Shown: positions 46,905 through 55,366 of the stretch, piece after piece
How the letters are laid out: the number at the start of each line of letters is the position of its first letter
Position numbering within the stretch: position 1 is the stretch's first letter
Assembly (NCBI RefSeq): GCF_012516315.1
Contig: NZ_CP051185.1
Location: forward strand, 2,779,403 to 2,843,402
From: Limnospira fusiformis SAG 85.79
GTDB lineage: Bacteria > Cyanobacteriota > Cyanobacteriia > Cyanobacteriales > Microcoleaceae
Length of the DNA stretch: 64,000 nt
Direction: 5' to 3'
Made by a program: the position numbers and the translations under genes
Notes under the pieces: model-generated
Told to the model about the DNA's origin: nothing
The model's database searches: none
The model's input: the letters and a program-made list of their open reading frames with translations, nothing else

Positions 46905-47445
46905 CAAGCACGTCTGGGCGCAGAAGCCTTTGTGAAGTTTCCCTCCTTTTCCCATCGTCATTAGGGCCCGCATTGCCACAGACTCGAGTCGCTGATATCG
47001 ACGATCTATGTCTGGTCCAGGGTGAATTAATTCACGATGGATTACAGTGCCGTCAAAGGTTACGACTGTGACTGTTGCTGTGGTATTGATACCCAAATCA
47101 ACCGCCACAACATTTTGATCCGGGTTCCGTTTCGCGCTGTACACAATGAAACGGAACGGAAAGATGACAAGCCTGGTCATTGAAAATCAGAGCGGGGGAC
47201 AACATTTGGTAGCCGGGTATCTCATGGCGTTCCCGTAGTCCGGTAATCTGAACCCTTGTCCCCAGCCTAAAGGCATGGGGATTCTTGGGCTGAATCCTGC
47301 CTCCACTAACCCTCGTTAGTTTTGGTCTTACAGTTTCATGTCGTATCTGACTACACCTTTTACAGTAAGCACTCTTCAAGAATACTCCCCAAGCGTAAAT
47401 CCGGGTATGCCCTACCCTATTTGATTTTGACTTCGCTCTGGCCAT
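46905..47445 (-). pseudogene. IS605/IS1341-type TnpB remnant
   Basis: The frame VVAVDLGINTTATVTVVTFD then HRELIHPGPDIDRRYQRLES is the RuvC-I region (catalytic D present) of a TnpB unrelated to the IS607 ones, ending GKGGKLHKGFCA where IS607 copy 4 begins. Upstream, MARAKSKSNRVGHTRIYAWG to DQACHLSVPF lies in another frame; one shift near 47155 joins them. Both N- and C-terminal parts are missing. Within it, CCCCATGCCTTTAGGCTGGGG near 47260 forms a hairpin like those at IS200/IS605 ends. Confidence 0.65.
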
Positions 47446-47729
47446 TTGGACTGACGATGAAAGATTTTCTACCAGTGATGGCTAGAGTTTTAGGGATTAC
47501 GGAGTGTCTCTTGTTTCCGGCGTTCCCAAAGTCAACGAATTAAATTTATGTTCACACCAAGTCGCCCTAAAAGGACGAGGTTTTCAACCCATTTTTTCTG
47601 ATAAGGCTATGACGACTAAGACTCTGGCGATCGCAGATCCCACCTGTTAGCGCGGTTCGGCTGCGATCAGTTCGGCGGAGCTCACCGACCGCACCGACCG
47701 TTTTTGTTCAAAATCTCAACCTGACTAAG
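47446..47729. other. Region downstream of ado
   Basis: About 280 nt without a supported gene; GC-rich direct repeats (CGGTCGGTG, CGGTCGGTGAG on the minus strand) lie 30-60 nt after the ado stop and may form a terminator structure, but no T-run follows. Confidence 0.3.
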
Positions 47730-48425
47730 TTAAACTCCTGCCAAACCATAAGCAGACATCCGCATAATATCGCGGGTAGTGAAACCAATATTGCTCAGAG
47801 CTTCCCCATAGGCAATCATGAAGTCCTCAATTAAGGCTTCTTTCTCCATTCCCAGGATACTGGCATCTTTTTCCACCTGGTTAAGCATTTTCCAGACCAG
47901 GGGTAGGTTTTGGCGGTTAGCTTCTTCTAGTTCAGCTTTGGACTCCTCAAAGTGAGCTTTCAGCCACTCCTCGCCAAAGTTCAGATGCTCGTACTCATCT
48001 TTAACCACGCCTTCGGTAATTTTGCGAGCAAAGGGATCAGCCACAGGGATATAGATGTTGTAAGCAGCGATCGCAAAACTTTCAATAATTAAAGATTGGA
48101 TCAGCAAACAAGTCACCAACTTACCTTCAGCCGCCGCCTTTTGGAAATTACCATGAAGTTTAGCAAAGAACTCACGGCCAAAGTCCATGTCTGGGGTAAC
48201 TTCCAGGTTGCGACCACAAGCCTGAAACCCTTTCTTATGACGCTTTTCCATTTTCGACAGACGAATTAGCTCTTCCCGTTCTTCAGGTAGCATTTCACCC
48301 AGTTTGATGTAATTATCAGATGCTTCCTGCTCACCTTCAATTACGATCGCATTAATCCGGCTATAGGCATCTTTATAGGTTTCGTTTTGAAAGTCCAGTT
48401 CAGTAATTGTTTCAAGCTGTGGCAT
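47730..48425 (-). CDS. ado: Aldehyde deformylating oxygenase
   Basis: 231 residues. The six di-iron ligands fall at the family positions: E32 (EGEQEA), E60 and H63 (KMEKRH), E115 (IIESFA), E144 and H147 (DEYEHLNF). It converts fatty aldehydes from AAR to alkanes plus formate in the cytoplasm. The ATG at 48425 is preceded by AGGAGAAATCT. The usual aar neighbour is displaced by nested TnpB elements; an IS607 deletion derivative lies about 130 nt upstream, near its promoter. Confidence 0.97.
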   Translation of the reverse strand: MPQLETITELDFQNETYKDAYSRINAIVIEGEQEASDNYIKLGEMLPEEREELIRLSKMEKRHKKGFQACGRNLEVTPDMDFGREFFAKLHGNFQKAAAEGKLVTCLLIQSLIIESFAIAAYNIYIPVADPFARKITEGVVKDEYEHLNFGEEWLKAHFEESKAELEEANRQNLPLVWKMLNQVEKDASILGMEKEALIEDFMIAYGEALSNIGFTTRDIMRMSAYGLAGV

Positions 48426-48459
48426 AAATTAGATTTCTCCTGGTAACAAACAAATGAGC

Positions 48460-48558
48460 TGTTCTTGACACTCCCACGCCCCTTAACAGTGGAATTCTTG
48501 GTTCAGCGATCCGACTTACACATCTAACTCAAAAGCCAGATACCCAGAGGTCGATATC
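48460..48558 (-). repeat. Possible IS200/IS605-type right-end remnant
   Basis: On the minus strand the sequence CGCTGAACCAAGAATTCCAC followed by GTGGGAGTGTCAAG resembles the hairpin end of IS1341-type tnpB elements common in cyanobacteria. No coding part remains; IS607 copy 3 abuts it. It is in the presumed ado promoter region. Recognition is from memory of such ends. Confidence 0.4.
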
Positions 48559-49125
48559 TGATACATTTACGCGACATTTATCCGGTTGTTCCCGGACAAT
48601 GCGACGATAGCACTATTACCCGTTAAGGTAACAGAGGCGGTATCCCGCAAAGCTTTTAGAAAGATTCCAAAAGCACCGTTCCAGTCCCGTGGTAGAGTGA
48701 ACCCCCACTCCGGACATCGGAACACTTTTGAGCCACCTAGCTGGGAATGGACATGACCACAGTGAGTACAGGTTTTGCTGGTGTATTCTTCGGTCACATC
48801 TACAACTGTTCAGTTATTTCCGCGCTTATGTCTCAGGGTTAGTTTGAATCGATAATGCGCCCATTTCAGCATGGCGCGGGCAGTCTTAGACCTGATTAGA
48901 CGCTTCACCTTGGCAACCATATTGGAAGTCTCGAAGGGGGGCAAAAAAATCAGGCTGTGTTATGGGATGGCTAGGGATGCGACCCAATCAACCAAGGGGT
49001 TGAAGTCCTCACCGGGTAGTTATTTCGCCCATTTCAGCTCGATTTCATACCCGAAGGTCTCGCACCATACTTGGTATTATACCGTATTGCCGTAAAATGT
49101 TAACCTAATTTGAGATTAAATCATG
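48559..49125 (-). mobile_element. IS607-family element, copy 3 (internal deletion)
   Basis: 567 bp with both ends of copies 1 and 2 but most of the element lost: only the tnpB 3' part (48567 to about 48965) and about 60 nt of left end remain, with about 100 nt of unrelated sequence between them. It could be moved in trans and may still make an omegaRNA, since the tnpB 3' end and right end are kept. Flanks again rebuild GAGCAG. Confidence 0.82.
48567..48965 (-). pseudogene. TnpB C-terminal fragment
   Basis: TEEYTSKTCTHCGHVHSQLG...RDWNGAFGIFLKALRD matches copies 1 and 2, but one zinc-ribbon cysteine is lost (CPEWG for CPECG), a small deletion shifts the frame near 48805, and RuvC-I is absent. 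Not a functional nuclease. Confidence 0.85.
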
Positions 49126-49453
49126 CTCTCATTCCCGAGAACCTGTTTCGATCTGCCTGACCGTACAGTGGGGTCGAAAAATCGTCTATTTTATAGCTTG
49201 CCTCACTCCTTATTGGCCATTATACTGATAATCCAGACACACACAATCATGGTATCTGACCAACTCAATGGCCTTGAGCATCAGCAAGCATTAGGATCTT
49301 TATAGTTTACTTTATCTATTTATTCCAGGAATTGACCAACTTTGTAGGATTTTCTAGGATTAGTTCCTGACCTACCCAGTTAAACTTAATGATCATAGCA
49401 TTTTTGATAAGTTTATCTTAATCCAATTAGCGATCGCCTTATAACTCAACTTT
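49126..49453. promoter_or_regulatory. Upstream region of ABC permease
   Basis: 328 nt with no supported gene. AT-rich before the permease start, with a HIP1-like GCGATCGC at 49430. No firm promoter assigned. Confidence 0.3.
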
Positions 49454-50269
49454 ATGAAAAAATCTGTAAACTGGACTACTTTTTTTCAGGTACTGACCCT
49501 GTTGTTGTTACTGGTGGGGGCGGCCATTGTCCTACTACCCCTAGTGATTGTGGTAGGATCCTCCCTATCAGAACCTAGTGCCGTCGAGAGTTCTCAGCTT
49601 ACCCTGAAAAACTACCAAGAGGCATGGCAGCGGGGTAACTTCCTGTTAGCCTTCGCCAATTCCACCTTTGTCGCCTTATCTGTAACCGCCTTTCAGGTGA
49701 TCACCTCAGCCTTAGCGGGTTATGCCTTAGCGCGACTCAAATTTCGCGGCCGCCAGGCGATCGTCTTAGTAGTGTTGGCGACTTTGGTCATTCCCTTTCA
49801 ATTATTAGTAGTTCCCATTTTTCTCGTCCTCAAATGGGGTCATTTACTCAACTCCTACTGGGCTTTAATCCTACCCACAGCCGTCAATGGCTTCGGGATT
49901 TTTCTGTTACGCCAATATTTCATCACCATTCCCGTAGCCTTAGAGGAAGCGGCCACCATTGACGGGGCCAACCGTTGGCAAATTCTCACCCAAATTATGC
50001 TACCCCTAGCCCGTCCTGCCCTAGTAACCCTGTTTCTATTTACCTTCATTGGCGAATGGAATGATTTATTCAAGCCCTTGGTATTTACCACCAGACCCGA
50101 GTTAAGAACCGTACAACTAGCTTTAGCCGAATTTCAGGAACAGTTTACCAGCAGTTGGCAACTACTAATGGCCGCCGTAGTTATTGCCACTGTCCCCGTG
50201 GTGATCTTATTCCTGTTGGGTCAGCGACAGTTCATCCGAGGCATTGCTACCACAGGAATTAAAAATTAA
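49454..50269 (+). CDS. Carbohydrate ABC transporter permease (MalG/LacG type)
   Basis: 271 residues with six membrane segments. The EAA loop EEAATIDGANRWQILTQIMLPLARPAL contacts the ATPase, and the C-terminal segment pattern fits CUT1-family second permeases. No partner permease, binding protein or ATPase is next to it, so its partners must be encoded elsewhere. Likely import of a sugar or polyol; substrate unknown. Confidence 0.9.
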   Translation: MKKSVNWTTFFQVLTLLLLLVGAAIVLLPLVIVVGSSLSEPSAVESSQLTLKNYQEAWQRGNFLLAFANSTFVALSVTAFQVITSALAGYALARLKFRGRQAIVLVVLATLVIPFQLLVVPIFLVLKWGHLLNSYWALILPTAVNGFGIFLLRQYFITIPVALEEAATIDGANRWQILTQIMLPLARPALVTLFLFTFIGEWNDLFKPLVFTTRPELRTVQLALAEFQEQFTSSWQLLMAAVVIATVPVVILFLLGQRQFIRGIATTGIKN

Positions 50270-50352
50270 CCCCTCAGCAATTGACAATGGTTTGGCGATC
50301 GGGTTTGATGAGAAACAGATGAGCAGCCGATTTTCTGGTGAGGCCAAGTTGG

Positions 50353-51150
50353 ATGTTGAAACGATTGCGAGTTCTGATCATCAGTTGTTTAGTTTCCCTG
50401 ATGCTGGGGGGATGTGTTCACTCCGATATAGGGATTGAATTTTCTGATCAGACCCACGGCAAAATTGTCCAGCATATCCGGTTAGCCGAAGGAGTGACTA
50501 ACTTCGGATCTGACGCTTTAGATGAGTGGCTTCCGAGTCTGCGTCGTCGCGCCAAACTTCTCAACGGTAAAGCTAAACAATTGTCCAATCAGGAGATTGA
50601 AGTTACTATCCCCTTTGACAATGGGGCAGATTTGCAGAAAAAATTTAGCGCCTTTTTTAACCCCATGACCCCCCCCTCTAGCCGATCGCTTCCGGCTACA
50701 GAAGGGCAACTACCACAATTTGCCTCAGATTTGCGTTTAAAGCAAAATAACTTAATATTTGCTCTGCGTAATCGGATTAACCTAGAATTAGACCTAACAT
50801 CCCTAGCCCTAGTAGCCAGCGAGGATAACGTTATTGTTGGGGCAGAAAACCTGATCGACCTAGAATTTAGGCTGATTACTCCTTGGGGGGCGCGGGTCAT
50901 AGGAGACGGCAACCCCGACTCTGACTCCAACCCGACCACAGAAGAAAACGGCAAGTTGGTAGTATGGACTCTCAAACCTGGAGAGATTAACCGACTCGAA
51001 GCCATTTTCTGGGTTCCTAGTCCTGTAGGTATTGGTACAGCTATCATTGCCGTTTTCGCATATTTTGGCTTCCTGCTGAAGTATCGACTGTTATCACCGA
51101 CTGTCACACCAGCCGCCAATAATAATCAACCTCTTACCTCGGATAGCTAA
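50353..51150 (+). CDS. DUF3153 lipoprotein
   Basis: 265 residues from MLKRLRVLIISCLVSLMLGG, a lipoprotein signal with lipobox LGGC; the frame also opens five codons earlier at GTG 50338. IEFSDQTHGKIVQHIRLAEG and EWLPSLRRRAKLLNGKAKQL match DUF3153, a cyanobacterial family; a second membrane segment (PVGIGTAIIAVFAYFGFLL) lies near the end. The protein is thus probably tethered at both ends outside the cytoplasmic membrane. Role unknown. Confidence 0.82.
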   Translation: MLKRLRVLIISCLVSLMLGGCVHSDIGIEFSDQTHGKIVQHIRLAEGVTNFGSDALDEWLPSLRRRAKLLNGKAKQLSNQEIEVTIPFDNGADLQKKFSAFFNPMTPPSSRSLPATEGQLPQFASDLRLKQNNLIFALRNRINLELDLTSLALVASEDNVIVGAENLIDLEFRLITPWGARVIGDGNPDSDSNPTTEENGKLVVWTLKPGEINRLEAIFWVPSPVGIGTAIIAVFAYFGFLLKYRLLSPTVTPAANNNQPLTSDS

Positions 51151-51252
51151 AACTGGGTAAATTTTACTATGGTGATGACTGTAGTTTTAAAGACTCGTTT
51201 TTTATGGTCTCTAAAGCCCTCCAAAATATTTGACAAGCCGCGCTAAATTTTT

Positions 51253-52386
51253 ATGAGAATCGCCCTTTTTACTGAAACATTTTTACCGAAAATAGATGGG
51301 ATTGTTACCCGTTTATGTCATACCGCCGAACAACTAAATCGCCTAGGTGATGAGGTGCTAATAGTTTCTCCAGAAGGTGGATTAACCGAATATAAAGGCT
51401 GTCAAATCTACGGTGTAGATGGATTTCCTCTCCCTATGTATCCCGAACTCAAAATCGGTCTTCCTCATCCGGGAATTGGGGCAAAATTAGCCGAATTTAA
51501 ACCAGATATTATCCATGTGGCTAACCCGGCTGTATTAGGCTTAAGTGGCTTATATTATGGTAAAAAACTCAACGTCGGGTTAGTAGCCTCCTACCATACC
51601 CATCTACCCCAATACCTGCACCACTACGGCTTAGGAATGCTGGAGGAATTCCTGTGGGGGTTATTGCGTACAGCCCATAATCAGGCTATGTTAAACCTGT
51701 GTACCTCCACAGCTATGGTTGAGGAATTACGCAATCATGGCATTGAACGGGTAGACCTATGGCAGAGGGGGGTGGATACAGAACTGTTCCAGCCCCACAA
51801 AGCCACTAAAGAAATGCGCGCGAGCCTCAGTATGGGAAACCCAGACGATACCCTACTGTTGTATGTGGGGAGACTAGGAGCCGAAAAAGAAATCGATCGC
51901 ATTAAACCTATTCTAGCAGCAATACCCAACGCCCGTCTAGCCCTAGTCGGAGATGGTCCGAACCGAGAAAACCTAGAACAACATTTCGCCGGAACTCCCA
52001 CCAACTTTGTGGGTTATCTGCGGGGAGAACAATTAGCGGCCGCTTACGCCTGCGCTGATGCCTTCATTTTCCCTTCCCGGACAGAAACCCTAGGTTTAGT
52101 CCTCCTCGAGGCTATGGCCGCAGGAACCCCCGTAGTAGCCGCGCGGTCTGGGGGAATTCCCGATATTGTCACTGATGGAGTAAATGGCTATCTGTTTGAC
52201 CCCAGGGATGAACAAGGAGCCATCAAAGCCACCAGTAGACTGTTATCCCATAGTGATGAGCGGGAAAGGTTGCGACAAAATGCCCGATTAGAAGCCGAAC
52301 GCTGGGGGTGGGCTGCTGCCACTAGCCAACTGAGACGCTATTATCAAAATATTTTAGCTCGTCAATCACTGCCCTCTGTTGCCTAG
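51253..52386 (+). CDS. sqdX: Sulfoquinovosyltransferase SqdX
   Basis: 377 residues, GT4 family, GT-B fold. N-terminal RIALFTETFLPKIDGIVTRL, ASYHTHLPQYLHHYG, and C-terminal LLYVGRLGAEKEIDRIKPI plus FPSRTETLGLVLLEAMAAGTPV (the EX7E motif). It transfers sulfoquinovose from UDP-SQ to diacylglycerol to make thylakoid sulfolipid. sqdB is not in the window. A hairpin terminator follows. Confidence 0.93.
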   Translation: MRIALFTETFLPKIDGIVTRLCHTAEQLNRLGDEVLIVSPEGGLTEYKGCQIYGVDGFPLPMYPELKIGLPHPGIGAKLAEFKPDIIHVANPAVLGLSGLYYGKKLNVGLVASYHTHLPQYLHHYGLGMLEEFLWGLLRTAHNQAMLNLCTSTAMVEELRNHGIERVDLWQRGVDTELFQPHKATKEMRASLSMGNPDDTLLLYVGRLGAEKEIDRIKPILAAIPNARLALVGDGPNRENLEQHFAGTPTNFVGYLRGEQLAAAYACADAFIFPSRTETLGLVLLEAMAAGTPVVAARSGGIPDIVTDGVNGYLFDPRDEQGAIKATSRLLSHSDERERLRQNARLEAERWGWAAATSQLRRYYQNILARQSLPSVA

Positions 52387-52412
52387 CTGAGAGGAAACCC
52401 GTAGACTTGAGA

Positions 52413-52452
52413 CAAGGAATGGATTATTGCTGTTCCTTGCTTCTTCCTTTTT
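52413..52452 (+). terminator. Terminator of sqdX
   Basis: Inverted repeat CAAGGAA (52413-52419) / TTCCTTG (52433-52439) followed by CTTCTTCCTTTTT. About 30 nt after the sqdX stop. Confidence 0.6.
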
Positions 52453-52514
52453 AGGCTACTGAATCGGGGGATAAACCGTTCAGATGGAGTCCTTTGTCAA
52501 TTTAACCCCGACCC

Positions 52515-55121
52515 ATGACAGTTTCCCACGCAGGTAGCATTCTGGCTACATTGACTCAAGTTAATCGCATGGGCTTGTTGGCAGATCGTGTAAAAAATCT
52601 GCCAATGGGAGAGTTTATTTGTATTCTCGATTTCATTACCGCAGAATTTCAACAATTTCTCCGAGCTATCGAACTGATTAACAATGAAGCGATCGAAACC
52701 CTCCTCGAACAGCTTCTCGATGCCTTTACTCTCAAAATCGGACAAATCTTAGAAGCCGATCGCACTACCATTTTTTTGATTAATCGCAGCAAGGGTCAGC
52801 TTTGGTACAAAACCTCTCCCGAAAACAACGAAACTGACGGCGAGGGGAACTCCGACTCTAAACATACCGAGGAAATTCGCCTACCTATGGATGTGGGTAT
52901 TCTCGGCCATGTCGCCTGTACCGGAGAAGCCCTCAATATCACTGATGCTCAAACCCATGAGTTCTTCGACCCCGCTATTGATCAACCATCAGGGTACGAA
53001 GCGCGCAGCATTCTCTGTATGCCCATTTTTAGCACCCAAAATCCTCAAGAGGCCGTCGCCGTGGTGCGACTCCTCAATAAAGCAGGCGATCGCCCTTTTA
53101 CCGAGGAAGACGAACAGCAATTTCGCTCCTTTGCTGATTCTATTGGCATTATCCTCGAAAGCTGTCAATCGTTTTTTGTGGCCGCCCGTAACCAGCGAGG
53201 TGTAGCAGCCCTCCTCAAAGCTACCACTACCCTCGGTCAAAGTTTAGATCTCGAAACTACTTTGTTATCCGTAATGGAACAGGCGAGAGACCTAATGCAA
53301 GCCGATCGCAGTACCATTTTCCTACTCAAAAAAGAAACCGAGGAACTCTGGACTAAAGTAGCTAAGGCTGATGGTAAAACCATGATGGAAATTCGCATTC
53401 CCGCTAATAAAGGAATTGCGGGTTATGTGGCTTCCACAGGTCAAGTGCTAAATATTACCAATGCTTATGCAGACCCTCGCTTTGACCCGACAACCGATCG
53501 CAAAACTGGCTATCGCACTCGTAATATTCTCTGTATGCCAGTTGACAACGCTAAAGGTGAGCTGATTGGTGTCACTCAGTTAATTAATAAACATAAAGGC
53601 AGTTTCACCGATTCTGATGAGGAATTTCTGCGGGCTTTTAATGCTCAGGCGGGTATTGCTTTGCAAAATGCCCAACTGTTTGAAAATGTCATGGTGGAGA
53701 AACAGTATCAAAAAGATATTCTCCAAAGTCTCTCAGATGTGGTTATTTCTACCGATTTACAAGGTCGCATTGTTACCATTAATGATGCCGCTTTAGAATT
53801 GCTCGGCTGTCCCCGTCACCGTCCCCGCCATCGACAAATTCGCGAATATTGGGAATATCAACTTAGCGGACAATATATCTGGGATGTTCTTCCTATTGAA
53901 AATTTGCAATTGCGTCTTGAGGATAGTCTCAAATTTGCCGCCCGCCATTTTGTCCCCGAACAAAGTTTAACTGTAGGATTAGTCGAAATGATAGTTGGGG
54001 AATTTGGAGATACAACACCCATCCCCATTTTGGTGGTTCCTGATGAGAAAAAACCAGATATTTATCATGTTTGGGGTCAAGAATATCAGCCTTTGGATGG
54101 CAATTCTTTGGCTGATAATGAGGCGATCGCTTCCGAAATTAGACTCCTAGAACGTAGCATTAATTTGACTGTTAATCCTTTGACTAACCCCGAAGGTGGT
54201 GTCCGGGGTGGTTTGGTGGTTTTGGAAGATATTAGCCGCGAAAAACGTATGAAAACTACCATGTATCGCTATATGACTCCCGGAGTCGCTGAACGGGTTA
54301 TGGCTTTGGGAGAAGATGCTTTGATGATTGGGGAAAGGAAAGAAGTAACTATTCTATTTTCTGATATTCGTGGCTATACCACCTTAACTGAAAATTTGGA
54401 AGCCTCTGATGTCGTCGCGTTGTTAAATCAATATTTTGAAACTATGGTCGAAGCCGTTTTTTCCCATGAGGGAACTTTGGATAAGTTTATCGGGGATGCA
54501 CTTATGGCTGTGTTTGGTGCGCCTCTTCCCCTCAGAGATAATCATGCTTGGATGGCGGTTAAGTCCGCTTTGGATATGCGAAAACGGTTGAAAGATTTTA
54601 ATGAGTCTCGACCTAATGAACCTCAAATTAAAATTGGTATTGGTATGAGTTCCGGAGAAGTCGTATCGGGAAATATTGGCTCTCAAAAACGGATGGATTA
54701 TACTGTGATTGGCGATGGGGTTAATTTGAGTTCCCGCTTGGAACAACTGACTAAATTGTATGGCTGTGATATTATTTTAAGTGAGATGACTTATCATTTG
54801 TGTGGCGATCGCATTTGGGTGAGAGAGTTGGATAAAGTCCGGGTGAAAGGTAAAAATAATGCCGTTAATATTTATGAGTTGATTGCCTCAAAATCTCAGG
54901 CTTTAGATGATGAATTGGTCGAGTTTTTGGGCTATTATAACCTGGGACGACAGGCTTATTTGGCTAGGGATTTTGCTTTGGCTATTCAGCATTTTGAAGT
55001 AGCTCAAAAAATGCGATCGGATGATAGGGCTGTCGAAATTCACATCGGTCGCGCCCAGAATTATTTACAAAATCCCCCACCCCCCGACTGGGATGGTATC
55101 CATACTATGACAACTAAATAA
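52515..55121 (+). CDS. Adenylate cyclase with tandem GAF and PAS domains (CyaB1-like)
   Basis: 868 residues: GAF-A (about 60-220), GAF-B (about 235-395) with LINKHKGSFTDSDE (NKFDE motif; GAF-A has LNKAGDRPFTEEDE), PAS (about 405-570), class III cyclase (about 600-780) and a C-terminal TPR-like tail. The cyclase has both metal Asp (FSDIRGYT, FIGDALMAVFG), the Lys in DKFIGD and Thr in DYTVIGDGVN expected of ATP-specific CyaB1-type enzymes. The order and length match Anabaena CyaB1, which is activated by cAMP binding to a GAF domain. It should make cAMP, a motility and metabolism signal. Confidence 0.93.
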   Translation: MTVSHAGSILATLTQVNRMGLLADRVKNLPMGEFICILDFITAEFQQFLRAIELINNEAIETLLEQLLDAFTLKIGQILEADRTTIFLINRSKGQLWYKTSPENNETDGEGNSDSKHTEEIRLPMDVGILGHVACTGEALNITDAQTHEFFDPAIDQPSGYEARSILCMPIFSTQNPQEAVAVVRLLNKAGDRPFTEEDEQQFRSFADSIGIILESCQSFFVAARNQRGVAALLKATTTLGQSLDLETTLLSVMEQARDLMQADRSTIFLLKKETEELWTKVAKADGKTMMEIRIPANKGIAGYVASTGQVLNITNAYADPRFDPTTDRKTGYRTRNILCMPVDNAKGELIGVTQLINKHKGSFTDSDEEFLRAFNAQAGIALQNAQLFENVMVEKQYQKDILQSLSDVVISTDLQGRIVTINDAALELLGCPRHRPRHRQIREYWEYQLSGQYIWDVLPIENLQLRLEDSLKFAARHFVPEQSLTVGLVEMIVGEFGDTTPIPILVVPDEKKPDIYHVWGQEYQPLDGNSLADNEAIASEIRLLERSINLTVNPLTNPEGGVRGGLVVLEDISREKRMKTTMYRYMTPGVAERVMALGEDALMIGERKEVTILFSDIRGYTTLTENLEASDVVALLNQYFETMVEAVFSHEGTLDKFIGDALMAVFGAPLPLRDNHAWMAVKSALDMRKRLKDFNESRPNEPQIKIGIGMSSGEVVSGNIGSQKRMDYTVIGDGVNLSSRLEQLTKLYGCDIILSEMTYHLCGDRIWVRELDKVRVKGKNNAVNIYELIASKSQALDDELVEFLGYYNLGRQAYLARDFALAIQHFEVAQKMRSDDRAVEIHIGRAQNYLQNPPPPDWDGIHTMTTK

Positions 55122-55366
55122 TTAATAATTAATGATTCAATAATTCATTATTATTGATTGATTATGTATCATGGGATACACCCTTTGGCTATAATCAACG
55201 GTAGGGGAGTCAAGCAAACTTGATGTTTGAGCAGATGCTACCTACACAAATCACAAACAAGCGCTATACTGTCTGATAGTCAAAATCTTTGAGCCACTAC
55301 TGTACTGCATGGGTCAGCCTAAGACCCTGTACATAGTTGGGTAATAGTCCTATCTGAGGTATTTTC
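55122..55366. promoter_or_regulatory. adhE upstream region
   Basis: 245 nt containing AT-rich direct and inverted repeats (AATAATTAATAATTAATGATT...AATTCATTATTATTGATTGATT) just after the cyclase stop. It should contain the adhE promoter; no motif is firmly placed. Confidence 0.3.

Noticed and set aside
49123-49305. 60-codon plus-strand frame
   Set aside because: Begins in the IS607 left end and has no ribosome site or homologous look.
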